Source: Aquibium pacificus (lineage in GTDB: Bacteria > Pseudomonadota > Alphaproteobacteria > Rhizobiales > Rhizobiaceae). From it: 64,000 nucleotides of DNA. Below, piece by piece: positions 1-12,107 of this stretch (its first letter is position 1; the number at the start of each line of letters is the position of its first letter). The notes beneath the pieces were generated by a model. The model made no database searches, had not been told where the DNA came from, and saw only the letters and a program-made list of their open reading frames with translations. The position numbers and the translations under genes are program-made. The stretch lies in assembly GCF_040839445.1 (NCBI RefSeq), contig NZ_JBDPGJ010000007.1, positions 166,125 through 230,124 on the forward strand. Direction: 5' to 3'.

Positions 1-56
1 TCCTCGGGTTCATTGGGCGCGGATTTCGGGTCGGTTTTCTTCGTGAAGGTGATCAT
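1..56 (-). CDS. 5' end of an unknown gene (partial)
   Basis: On the minus strand an AAGGAG ribosome binding site is followed 7 nt later by an ATG whose start is at position 56. The frame stays open to the window edge and gives MITFTKKTDPKSAPNEPE. Only 18 codons are visible, so no family can be named. The residues are charged and polar, which suggests a soluble or disordered N-terminus. It reads in the same direction as the membrane protein and groEL genes upstream of it. The good Shine-Dalgarno and start spacing are the main support. Confidence 0.55.
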   Translation of the reverse strand, partial: MITFTKKTDPKSAPNEPE

Positions 57-136
57 TGGTCGCGCTCCTTGAAGGGCTGGCAGAGAGGCGCGCCGGGACC
101 TGTGGCCCGGCGACTGCCGCGTGGGTCGAGCCGGTC

Positions 137-529
137 TTACGCCGCGAGGGCCGTGGAGCAGCCTTCAGCGCCGCGCCTGTCAGGGGTCGTCTGCCCCGGC
201 ATGGTGGCCCAACCGCCCGCCTCGATGAACTGGCGCTTCTTGTAGCCGTCGGTGAGGGCCTTGAACTCGACGAGCCGAGCCGCCGCGTCCGGCGCCGCGT
301 TGAAGCGCTCCACGCAGATGGCGGACGCCAGTTCACCGCGCGCGACATCGCCCGCGGTCGTGGCCGCCGTGCGCGACGTGCCGCCGGTCACCCAGCCGCC
401 CCAGCTGAATCCGACGACGATCGCCGCGACGGCCGCGCCGACGCAAGCCCAGGCGAGCGTCGATTTCGTCGGCTGGTAGTCGTCCCAGTGCTGAGACATG
501 CTCTTCTTGCTGCTGTTCTGCATGGCCAT
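137..529 (-). CDS. small single-pass membrane protein, unknown function
   Basis: 130 residues. GGAG lies just upstream of the ATG; a second in-frame ATG 10 codons in (MSQHWDDY) is an alternative start. Residues about 24-48 form one hydrophobic segment (STLAWACVGAAVAAIVVGFSW), followed by a soluble part with two Cys and an ICVERF stretch. It looks like an inner-membrane anchored protein with a small periplasmic domain. I do not recognise a characterised family; similar short proteins occur in rhizobia. It lies 71 nt downstream of groEL on the same strand but has its own ribosome binding site. Confidence 0.7.
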   Translation of the reverse strand: MAMQNSSKKSMSQHWDDYQPTKSTLAWACVGAAVAAIVVGFSWGGWVTGGTSRTAATTAGDVARGELASAICVERFNAAPDAAARLVEFKALTDGYKKRQFIEAGGWATMPGQTTPDRRGAEGCSTALAA

Positions 530-600
530 GGAGGTTCTCCTTGCTGATTGCGGTTTGAGATCGGCTTTGCGGCCACGATGACCGAAAGGTTCGGGCGCGC

Positions 601-2226
<1,626 letters not shown>

Positions 2227-2269
2227 GATGTTTGTCCAGTTCGGTTTTGAGAATGCGGAATCGGAGAGG

Positions 2270-2587
2270 TCAGGCGGCCTTCTTGGCTGGCAGTTCGGAC
2301 TTCTCGACGATGCCCATGATGTCGGCCTCCTTCACGATGAGGAGATCCTCCCCGTCGATCCTGACCTCGGTGCCCGACCATTTTCCGAACAGGATCAGAT
2401 CGCCGGCCTTGACGTCGAGAGGCGTGATCTTGCCGGTCTCGTCGCGGGAACCCGGGCCAACGGCGACCACCTCGCCTTCCTGCGGCTTCTCCTTCGCGGT
2501 GTCGGGAATGATGATCCCGCCTTTGGATTTGAGTTCACCTTCGGCGCGCCGGATGACGACGCGGTCGTGGAGTGGACGAAATTTCAT
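2270..2587 (-). CDS. groS: co-chaperonin GroES
   Basis: 105 residues from the ATG at 2587, which starts MKFRPLHDRVVIRR, the standard GroES N-terminus. An upstream in-frame start would add 12 non-homologous residues and is rejected. It forms the heptameric lid of the GroEL cage. The mobile-loop region (AEGELKSKGGIIIPDTAKE) and the GDLILFGKWSGTEV segment are present. It is first in a groES-groEL operon. HrcA should regulate it through the CIRCE palindrome about 55-80 nt upstream of the start. Confidence 0.97.
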   Translation of the reverse strand: MKFRPLHDRVVIRRAEGELKSKGGIIIPDTAKEKPQEGEVVAVGPGSRDETGKITPLDVKAGDLILFGKWSGTEVRIDGEDLLIVKEADIMGIVEKSELPAKKAA

Positions 2588-2641
2588 CGGAATCTTTCTG
2601 AGGCCGGCGCATAAGGCGGCCACGCCACTTACATAGCCCTC

Positions 2642-2668
2642 TTGGCACTCGATTGATAGGAGTGCCAG
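2642..2668. promoter_or_regulatory. CIRCE element (HrcA operator) upstream of groES
   Basis: TTGGCACTC, nine bases, GAGTGCCAG. The family consensus is TTAGCACTC-N9-GAGTGCTAA. Spacing is exactly nine and the two arms are complementary in eight of nine positions. It sits immediately upstream of groES in the position expected for HrcA repression of the operon. Confidence 0.93.
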
Positions 2669-2870
2669 AATATTTTTAGCCGCACTTGGGAATATTAGGA
2701 TCCATCGATCTTGAAATTTACTGGTTCTGCGATTTCGGAGAAAGCCAAGATTGCGATATTTTATTGAGTTTAATCAGATCATTGACAAACTTGTGCTGGT
2801 TTCGCCTTGCCCGATGGCAGATTCGTTCGTATCTGAATAGGAACTTTTATTTCCGTGAGGAACGCCGCAA

Positions 2871-3134
2871 TTGACCCTGGAATTTCCCAACCGCAGCCGC
2901 AGCTTCGACGAAACGCGCAACGCGGTTCGCTTCATCGGCTATGACGGTATGTTCGAGGTGCCGTTCTTCGTCGAGGCAGATGCCCTGTCGAGGCCTGACG
3001 GGATCGCCCGGTCGGAAGCGGAATGCCTCACGGCGTTCGACGCGGCGTGCAATTCGATCCATGACGTGGCGCGGAAAGCCTATGCTCCTGGCCGCCGCAG
3101 AGCCTACGTTCTGACGGCCACGGATTTCCGGTAG
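2871..3134 (+). CDS. DUF1488 family protein
   Basis: 87 residues from a TTG start with GAGGA placed 9 nt upstream. The N-terminus TLEFPNRSRSFDETRNAVRF and the GMFEVPFFVEADAL segment match the DUF1488 family, small cytosolic proteins common in Alphaproteobacteria and of unknown function. It is transcribed divergently from groES. The region between them (about 2670-2860) is clearly AT-richer than its surroundings and may hold its promoter. The TTG start rests on the ribosome binding site and the family-like N-terminus; no in-frame ATG is available close by. Confidence 0.85.
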   Translation: MTLEFPNRSRSFDETRNAVRFIGYDGMFEVPFFVEADALSRPDGIARSEAECLTAFDAACNSIHDVARKAYAPGRRRAYVLTATDFR

Positions 3135-3294
3135 ACGAGGCTTCCATTTCTTGCGGCACCGGCGTGATTGCGCGACGCGATCATGCTCCCACGTTCCATC
3201 GCCGGAATGTCTGTTTCGGATTCCCAGGAAGGACGGATCAAGGGCATCGTTGATGCGCGTTGCCGCCGCTCTCTGACGTCCCGTTTCGACCCCG

Positions 3295-3852
3295 TCAGCC
3301 CCTATGCGCTTCGATCGGCTCGGCCGGTCCGGCTGGGCCGGCCATGCCGGGCAGGCTCGACGTGTCTAGCATGCGCGAGGTCACCAGCGCCTGCCACAGC
3401 GCCTTGATGCTGCGCTGCGTCGTCACGGGGATGTAGATCGCGGCGCGGTCGGTCCCATAGAACGCGACATGCGGGTCGCTGCGCACGACCTGGAAGGCCT
3501 GCGCTATCCGTTCAAGGCAGGCGACGAGCTGTCCGGGGTCCGACAGCCGCGTGTGCCGCATGATGTCGGCCACCGCGGCGCGGTGCAGCCCCTGCGGCTC
3601 CGCGTGCCCCGGCGCCGTATCGCGGCTGAGCTCGAAGAAGACCTGGCAGGCCAGATAGTCGTCGCGGATGTGCTCCAGGATGGCGCTCGCCTCCTGCGGC
3701 GAACAGGCAGCCAGAGAGACGTCGCGGGCGCCTTTCCCGTCGGGCGAGGCAGCCTCCAGCATGAGTTCCTCCGCGAGAAGGGTTCTGATCCATTCCTTCA
3801 CTTCCGGTGGCGCCGACCGGATCTGGTCGGCGCGCAGCAACAGGTCGGCCAT
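3295..3852 (-). CDS. conserved hypothetical protein
   Basis: 185 residues, starting MADLLLRADQIRSAPPEV after an AAGGA ribosome binding site. It appears soluble and mostly helical, with an acidic N-terminal half and a C-terminal half containing FYGTDRAAIYIPVTTQRSIKALWQ. The last 15 residues are Pro/Ala/Gly-rich. I do not recognise a characterised domain. It stands alone between the DUF1488 gene and the AI-2E transporter gene, about 130 nt downstream of the latter on the same strand. Confidence 0.75.
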   Translation of the reverse strand: MADLLLRADQIRSAPPEVKEWIRTLLAEELMLEAASPDGKGARDVSLAACSPQEASAILEHIRDDYLACQVFFELSRDTAPGHAEPQGLHRAAVADIMRHTRLSDPGQLVACLERIAQAFQVVRSDPHVAFYGTDRAAIYIPVTTQRSIKALWQALVTSRMLDTSSLPGMAGPAGPAEPIEAHRG

Positions 3853-3981
3853 GTCGAGGGTTCCTTGCAGATGCGTCTACCGCATCCGATAGGCCTGCCG
3901 GCGGGGAAGGACATTGACGGACATCAAACCGGGACGATGCTGCCTTCGTGCCAACGCCGGTGTGGTCGCGAGGCAGGCGCG

Positions 3982-5076
3982 CTACTCGTCCTCCGCGTCG
4001 GCCATTGGCGCCGCCGCACGGGCCGGCTCGGGTTCCAGGCTGTCGCGGGTCGCGACGAAGATGTCCCACACCGCGATGAACATGGCGGCGATCATCGGAC
4101 CGATCACGAACCCATTGAGGCCGAACACCGAGATGCCGCCGAGCGTGGAGATCAGGACGACGTAGTCCGGCATCCGCGTCGACTTGCCCACCAAGTAGGG
4201 CCTGAGCAGATTGTCCACGAGCCCGATCACCAGCATCCCGAAGGCGATCAGCACGAGACCCTTCAGCACCGCTCCAGACACCAGAAGGTAGATCGCCACC
4301 GGCACCCAGACGAGGCCCGATCCGACCAGCGGCAGGAGCGCCAGGAACGCCATCAGTACGGCCCAGAGCACAGGCGCGTGGATGCCGAGCAGCCAGAAGA
4401 TCAGTCCGCCCAGCGCGCCTTGCAGCGCTGCGACCAGCAGCGAGCCGCGGACCGTCGCGCGCACCACGACAGCGAACTTTTCCAGGAGCGCGTCGCGCTG
4501 GCGCGAGCGCAGCGGTATCGCCCGCTTGATGCGCCGCGTCAGCCCCGCGCCGTCCCTGAGCAGGAAGAACAGGAGGTAGAGCATCACGCCGATGCCCACG
4601 AAGAATTCGAGCGTGCTCTGCCCCACGATCAGGGCACGCGAGACCAGGACCTGCAGGAACTGGGTGAACGTCTCCGACAGCCGGTCGCGGATGGCGTCCA
4701 GGCTGGTCAGGTCGAGCGCCGCCAGCGGCTCCTTCATCCAGCCTGGGATGCCGTCGATGATGCCTCTAAGGATCTGCCCGAGATCCACCTGGCCGGACTG
4801 GATGTTCTCGTAGAGCGTGGTGGCTTCCAGCGCCAGCGAGGACGCGATCAGAAGCAGAGGTACGATGACCAGCAGCACGGTCAGCACCACCGTGACGATC
4901 GCCGCGAACCCCGGCCGCCCGGTTGCCCGCGACAGGCGGCGCTGCACCGGCAGGAAGATGATCGCCGCGATCACCCCCCATAGCACCGCGCCGAAGTAGG
5001 GCCACACGATGACGCCGAACGCGACGGATGTGAGCAGCAGAAGCCAGAGGAACGCCTGGTCCTCGATCGTGCGCAT
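3982..5076 (-). CDS. AI-2E family transporter (PerM/TqsA-like membrane protein)
   Basis: 364 residues, the usual size of the family, with GGGAAG five nt before the ATG. About seven or eight hydrophobic helices are visible: two near the N-terminus (FLWLLLLTSVAFGVIVWPYF and a following segment), one at about 60-85, a soluble middle part with amphipathic helices, and a cluster in the C-terminal half. The conserved late segments RPYLVGKSTRMPDYVVLIS and GLNGFVIGPMIAAM are characteristic. Members were named for autoinducer-2 export, but most are of unknown substrate, and some act as ion antiporters. It is monocistronic here. The C-terminal tail is Ala/Glu-rich and cytosolic. Confidence 0.9.
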   Translation of the reverse strand: MRTIEDQAFLWLLLLTSVAFGVIVWPYFGAVLWGVIAAIIFLPVQRRLSRATGRPGFAAIVTVVLTVLLVIVPLLLIASSLALEATTLYENIQSGQVDLGQILRGIIDGIPGWMKEPLAALDLTSLDAIRDRLSETFTQFLQVLVSRALIVGQSTLEFFVGIGVMLYLLFFLLRDGAGLTRRIKRAIPLRSRQRDALLEKFAVVVRATVRGSLLVAALQGALGGLIFWLLGIHAPVLWAVLMAFLALLPLVGSGLVWVPVAIYLLVSGAVLKGLVLIAFGMLVIGLVDNLLRPYLVGKSTRMPDYVVLISTLGGISVFGLNGFVIGPMIAAMFIAVWDIFVATRDSLEPEPARAAAPMADAEDE

Positions 5077-5234
5077 CGTTGCTTCCCGTGTCCCTGCACC
5101 CGCCGAACATCACTACAGGGAGCGGCGCAGGAGACACAAACGGTTTCGGAAAGGAGACGAACGTGCCCGCCGGATCGAAGTTCCATCCGCGGGAGAGCCG
5201 CGACATCCGGTGTCCGGAATGGACTCTGAAAACC

Positions 5235-5309
5235 TGGCTGGGGCGCCTGGATTCGAACCAGGGAATGGCGGTACCAAAAACCGCTGCCTTACCGCTTGGC
5301 TACGCCCCA
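5235..5309 (-). tRNA. tRNA-Gln (anticodon TTG)
   Basis: Read on the minus strand, TGGGGCG pairs perfectly with CGCCCCA as the seven-base acceptor stem, followed by GCCA, so the 3' CCA is encoded. The D arm holds GCCAAGCGGTAAGGC, the anticodon loop is TTTTGGT (anticodon TTG), and the T loop is GGTTCGAATCC. Length 75 nt including CCA. It lies between the AI-2E transporter gene and ppdK. I see no flanking integrase or duplicated 3' end that would indicate an integrated element. Confidence 0.98.
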
Positions 5310-5493
5310 ATCGCGGTGCCGGCCGGCAGACCGGTCTTATATGGAGATGCTTCCGGGAGCGCAATATCCCGCCCGTCGGGTTTCGAGCGGGGCACCACTT
5401 GCCGACCGTTTTTCGGCCGGTACCGCATTTGCGATGGAAATTGCGCGTGCAACGCAATATCACGCATCCGGCACTGACGATGGAGGAGCCGCG

Positions 5494-8154
<2,661 letters not shown>

Positions 8155-8230
8155 GGAGTGCGTGGTGCGTAATGCGTAGGGAGTAGGGAGTAGGGATCGG
8201 CAGTCGGGAAGCCGCCACCGCCCCCTTCCT

Positions 8231-8283
8231 CGCCCCCCAACGGGGGGAGAGGTGGCTCGCGAAGCGAGACGGAGTGGGGGGCG
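8231..8283. repeat. palindromic intergenic repeat after ppdK
   Basis: CGCCCCCC (8231-8238) is the exact reverse complement of GGGGGGCG (8276-8283). Inside are two smaller hairpins, CCCCCC-AAC-GGGGGG and CTCGC-GAA-GCGAG. A short run of tandem GGGAGTA units precedes it at about 8176-8197. This is typical of rhizobial intergenic mosaic elements and could end ppdK transcription, but there is no T tract. Confidence 0.6.
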
Positions 8284-8297
8284 CCTTTCCGCGGGGG

Positions 8298-8609
8298 CTA
8301 GCGGTCTGGCCGATATCCGTAGGCCTTCAGGCGCTCTCTCGCTTTGGCAATCTCGTCATCGGTAAACAGGGGATGCCATTTCGGGTTGTCGATCACCCTT
8401 GCCTCGACCGTAAGATCTAACCGCCCGCGTTCGTAGAGGCGTGTGTAGCCCTCCGATGGTTGCGTCGCATTGATGAGGTATTTCGCGGTCGCCAACCCAC
8501 CCCTTTCATGCAGCATCTGCAGAAATACTTTGGCGTTGTAGCCAGCGTCTCTCTTGGCGGTCACATAGATGTCGTGCATCGCCTTTTCGAAGTCGGGTGG
8601 CCCCTTCAC
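8298..8609 (-). CDS. small protein translationally coupled to the restriction-modification gene
   Basis: 103 residues from a GTG whose bases overlap the TGA of the upstream restriction-modification gene by four (GTGA), the classic sign of translational coupling. The sequence is soluble. The C-terminal half, with YTRLYERGRLDLTVEA, a following Trp-His-Pro-Leu-Phe-Thr-Asp-Asp stretch and RERLKAYGYRP, matches a motif I recall from short ORFs next to restriction, helicase and other defence genes; its function is unknown to me. The middle GGLATAKYLINATQPSEG suggests a helical fold. It is likely an accessory or modulating partner of the enzyme. A longer upstream frame is not supported. Confidence 0.8.
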   Translation of the reverse strand: MKGPPDFEKAMHDIYVTAKRDAGYNAKVFLQMLHERGGLATAKYLINATQPSEGYTRLYERGRLDLTVEARVIDNPKWHPLFTDDEIAKARERLKAYGYRPDR

Positions 8610-11600
8610 CGCCTCGCCTCCTTCATCGCTTCCGTGATCGCCACGGTCTCGACGCTCACTCGCGTGACGCGCATCAAAAGGTCGATCACCTTTTCCTTGT
8701 AGTCGGCGAAGCGGTAGGTGTTGAATTTCTCGCGGATCGTCGGGTCCTTCGGCGTCTTCTCCTTGTACTGGTCGAGGATCCAGTCCAGCCCGGAGCGGTT
8801 GCCGAGCCGGTAGTCCCACGCCTCACTTGGGATGCCCGAGAGCTGCGTCTCCGTGTCGAGCCGGATGATGCCGTTGTCCCTGTCCGCCTTCAGGATGGCG
8901 CGCGGCGCCACGCCGGCCGCCCGCGCCTTTTCGTCGGGCGTGTCCAGCCTCTCCAGCGGCCATGGCTCGACCGTCTCGTAGCGGATATGCAGCGCCATCA
9001 GCCTTTCGCCCCATTCCGCCCATTTCCGGAAATCCGGGTAGAAGGGGATGCGCGGGAACTCGCGCTTGAGATTGATGGCGTATTTCTCGCGATACACCGG
9101 GTCGTGCAGCACGCCGTAGACGTAAGTGAAGATGTCGTCCTTGGTGATCTGGCGAGCCGGCCGGCCCCGGCCGCGATCCGCCTTGGCGTAGGCGGGGTGT
9201 TCATGAAGGCCGATCTCCCCCCTTGAGGGGGAGATGCCCGACAGGGCAGAGGGGGGTGCGTCGTGCGATGCGGCATCACCCCCCTCTGTCGACTTCGCCG
9301 ACATCTCCCCCTCAAGGGGGGAGATCACCGCGTCGGCATCTCGCTCGTTCCTGGAATAGGCCTCCCGGAACTTTTTCAGCGCCCAGTCGGTGATGTTGTC
9401 GATGCGCTCGCCGGTGGCGGTGTAGCGGTAGCGGGAAACAACGCGCGAATCGCCAATAAAATGGAAGTCCAAAGGACGCTCCGTTGCCAGGCATCGAAAA
9501 TCCCCACCATTCGGAAATGCGACGTGGATGTTGCCCTCTCCTCCTTGTTGAACAAGAAAACCAAGTTCATCAATGAGTAAAGGGGAAAGATAAGCATTCA
9601 CCTTGAAGAATGGGCGATAATCATAAGCTACTACAAGCTCGTTGTTGAATGCCTCATTCCGGGCAGATTTTGCTTTACCCTTGAGATTACGCGACCACTT
9701 CAAAGTATCAACATAATTATTCTCATTAACAGATCGTGTGTATAGCGCGAGTGACAGAGCAACCTTTTGTCTTAGGATCACTACCGAAGGGTCCGTTACC
9801 CACTGATCGCGCGCAGTATTTACTCCATTTCCAAATTGTCGAAAGACAGCCCTCTCCTGCCCCTTCGCCTTCGCGGCCTTTGTCTTCTTGTCCGCGACCG
9901 GGATCAGATCGTCCCATTCGTTTTCTGTCAGGTTGATCCAGTTTGCGTTTTTATCTGGCTCGAGAAGTTCAAGGCGCCTCTGACTCAGAGGAGCGGAGGC
10001 AAGGAAACTTCGCTTCTCATCAGACTTGGCGTAGTCTCGAACAGCCTCATAGCGAACAGTGAATCCCTTTGCCCGCCGCTTCTTGACCCAAAAACTTACG
10101 GCTATGCCGACCTTGATCTGATCGTCGAAGACATTCCCACCCTCCCGTCGTCGCTTCTCGCCACTGTTGCGAGCGTTGCCTTTTAGGTCGATGATGTACG
10201 CTTCGTGAAACTCCTGCGCCACTGCCCTTCGAAACCCGTCGAAGGTGCGGCTGTCGATGAAGGAGCGGTTGGTCACGAAAGCCAGCACACCGTCGTCGTG
10301 CAGCCGGTCCGTAGCCCAGCGGAAGAAGCGGGCATACATGTCGTAGAGCTTGGTCTTCTGCGCGGTCGACAGCCGGATGTAGCTCGACTTGATCAGCTCG
10401 TCGATGCGCGGATAGGTACGGTTCTGGTTGTTCTCGTTCTCGTTCTGCTGGTTGGCATTGTAGGGCGGATTGCCGATCACGACCGATATCTTGCGCTTGT
10501 TCTGCCGCTTCACCCGCTCGACGTTCTCTTCCGAGAGCCCCGCGAACATGTCGTGCTGGTAGCCCGCCTTGATCCCGAGGCCCGCAACATTGTCCAGCGT
10601 GTCCACGAAGCACAGGTTCGGGAACTCGGCGAACTGGCCCGAGATCGCGGCATAGGTCGCCTCGATGTTCAGGTTCGCCACATAGTAGGGCAGGATCGCC
10701 ACCTCGTTGGCGTGCAGCTCGTTCTTGTACTTGTGCGCCAGCTTTTGCGGCTGGCCGCGAAAATGCTCCAGAAGCTCGCAGATGAAGGTGCCGGTTCCGG
10801 TCGCCGGGTCGAGAATCTCGACATGCTCATCGATCAGCGCCTTGCCGAAATGTTTCTGGGTGAGCCAGTCTGCGCCCTCGATCATGAACTTCACGATCTC
10901 GTTGGGCGTATAGACCACGCCCAGCCGGTCGGCGGCCTTCGGATTGTATACCTTGTAGAAGTTCTCGTAGATGACCTTGAGGAAGGTTTGCTTTTCGTGA
11001 TGGCTGTTGATCTGCGCCGCGTTGGCGCGGATCGCGGCGTAGTAGGGTTCCAGCCCTTTCAGCGTCTCGCGCTTCACTTGGCCCGTAAAGAACTTGCCCT
11101 CCAGCGTGTAGAGCTCCCGGGCGATATTGTTCTCGCGGTGGAAATCCCCCTGGTCGAAGACGTGGTTGAAGATTTCCTCGGTCAGGATGTGCTGGATCAG
11201 CATCTCCCGCACGTCGGCCTCGCCCAGCGTCGGGTTGATCGTATCCTTGCAGTGTTCGAGAAACTTCTTCGCCGCCGCCCGGAAATCCGCGTCATCGTCG
11301 TAGGCCGTGTCGATGCGCTTCCGCAGCGCATCCAGCACCGCAGGCAGGTCTGCCTTGAACTGCGCCACCGCCTTGCGGAACTCCGCGATCTCCTGCCGCT
11401 CGTAGGAAAAGAACAGCGTGAGCAGCCTCAGCAGGCCATCGGTGTCGATCATCGGTGACCGCATCACCTCCTGCCGGTTCTGGATCAGGATCGCCGTCTC
11501 CGAATTCTCGAAGATGATGTTGTCCTGCGGATAGCCGCGCCGGAACTTCTTTTCGATCTCCCCCTCGAGGTCGTCCTTGGTGTCCTTGGCCTCCCAGAAG

Positions 11601-11827
11601 CCGAGCGGCACGCGGATGTCGTGCAGCACCGTGCCGTCCGGATAGACGGTCGTTTTCTGGCTCGTCGCGAAGGGATATTCCTCCAGGAAGACCAGTTTGT
11701 GCGACGTGGCCCACTGGTCGAGCAGCCGCCGGAAGGCCGGCCGGATCACCTGCTCGTTTGTGACGCCGGAAAATTTCCGCAGGCGATCGATCTCGTTGAG
11801 ATAGTTCTGGACGAGCAACTGGCTCAT
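8606..11827 (-). CDS. single-polypeptide restriction-modification enzyme (type IIG / type ISP-like)
   Basis: 1073 residues from the ATG at 11827, preceded by GGGGGA; the frame is open further upstream but there it only shadows the gene on the other strand. Residues 1-130 hold a PD-(D/E)XK nuclease core (D70, then E79-A-K81). Residues about 200-330 are the helical linker of this family, with GVVYTPNEIVKFMIEGAD. Methyltransferase motif I is DPATGTGTF (340-348) and motif IV is NPPY (453-456), so it is an N6-adenine methylase. The C-terminal third should read the DNA target. No helicase motifs are seen, unlike the longer LlaGI-type ISP enzymes. About 40 residues near position 835-872 come from an inserted palindrome (9212-9326). 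The 9430-10180 stretch is AT-rich. Confidence 0.93.
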   Translation of the reverse strand: MSQLLVQNYLNEIDRLRKFSGVTNEQVIRPAFRRLLDQWATSHKLVFLEEYPFATSQKTTVYPDGTVLHDIRVPLGFWEAKDTKDDLEGEIEKKFRRGYPQDNIIFENSETAILIQNRQEVMRSPMIDTDGLLRLLTLFFSYERQEIAEFRKAVAQFKADLPAVLDALRKRIDTAYDDDADFRAAAKKFLEHCKDTINPTLGEADVREMLIQHILTEEIFNHVFDQGDFHRENNIARELYTLEGKFFTGQVKRETLKGLEPYYAAIRANAAQINSHHEKQTFLKVIYENFYKVYNPKAADRLGVVYTPNEIVKFMIEGADWLTQKHFGKALIDEHVEILDPATGTGTFICELLEHFRGQPQKLAHKYKNELHANEVAILPYYVANLNIEATYAAISGQFAEFPNLCFVDTLDNVAGLGIKAGYQHDMFAGLSEENVERVKRQNKRKISVVIGNPPYNANQQNENENNQNRTYPRIDELIKSSYIRLSTAQKTKLYDMYARFFRWATDRLHDDGVLAFVTNRSFIDSRTFDGFRRAVAQEFHEAYIIDLKGNARNSGEKRRREGGNVFDDQIKVGIAVSFWVKKRRAKGFTVRYEAVRDYAKSDEKRSFLASAPLSQRRLELLEPDKNANWINLTENEWDDLIPVADKKTKAAKAKGQERAVFRQFGNGVNTARDQWVTDPSVVILRQKVALSLALYTRSVNENNYVDTLKWSRNLKGKAKSARNEAFNNELVVAYDYRPFFKVNAYLSPLLIDELGFLVQQGGEGNIHVAFPNGGDFRCLATERPLDFHFIGDSRVVSRYRYTATGERIDNITDWALKKFREAYSRNERDADAVISPLEGEMSAKSTEGGDAASHDAPPSALSGISPSRGEIGLHEHPAYAKADRGRGRPARQITKDDIFTYVYGVLHDPVYREKYAINLKREFPRIPFYPDFRKWAEWGERLMALHIRYETVEPWPLERLDTPDEKARAAGVAPRAILKADRDNGIIRLDTETQLSGIPSEAWDYRLGNRSGLDWILDQYKEKTPKDPTIREKFNTYRFADYKEKVIDLLMRVTRVSVETVAITEAMKEARR
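9212..9326. repeat. palindromic repeat element inserted in frame in the restriction-modification gene
   Basis: The outer 25 bases (9212-9236) are the perfect reverse complement of the last 25 (9302-9326). Each arm contains its own CTCCCCCTTGAGGGGGAG-type hairpin. The inner part is also partly self-complementary (CAGAGGGGGGTG against CACCCCCCTCTG). Translated on the minus strand it adds a segment beginning ISPLEGEMSAKSTEGG and ending SGISPSRGEIG without breaking the frame. Peptides of this type are familiar from other rhizobial proteins, so this is a mobile or copied mosaic element rather than part of the enzyme fold. Confidence 0.85.
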
Positions 11828-12107
11828 GTTTCCCCCAATGCGGAACGCATAGGAGCAGATCGCAACGCAGGATGGAAGAACGTCTCTGAACCGCGAGGCG
11901 CTGATATGCCTCTTTGCCGTTCGTCGCCGTAGCAGCTCTCTCCGGATGTCATCCAAATTTGTCCACGCCCCTACGGTCCTCCCGTATCCTTCAGGCAGTG
12001 TCGGACAAATTCGGCCGCCGGTAGCGGTGGGCATTGTCTGCCGGTGACACGACCGGCCGGCGCTTCTTCTCCGGCACGTTCCGAAAAACGCGATCGAGGA
12101 GACCGGG

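Noticed and set aside
2686..2874. 62-codon frame in the AT-rich region upstream of the DUF1488 gene
   Set aside because: Trp/Phe/Leu-rich random-looking translation, no ribosome binding site, ends within the DUF1488 start.
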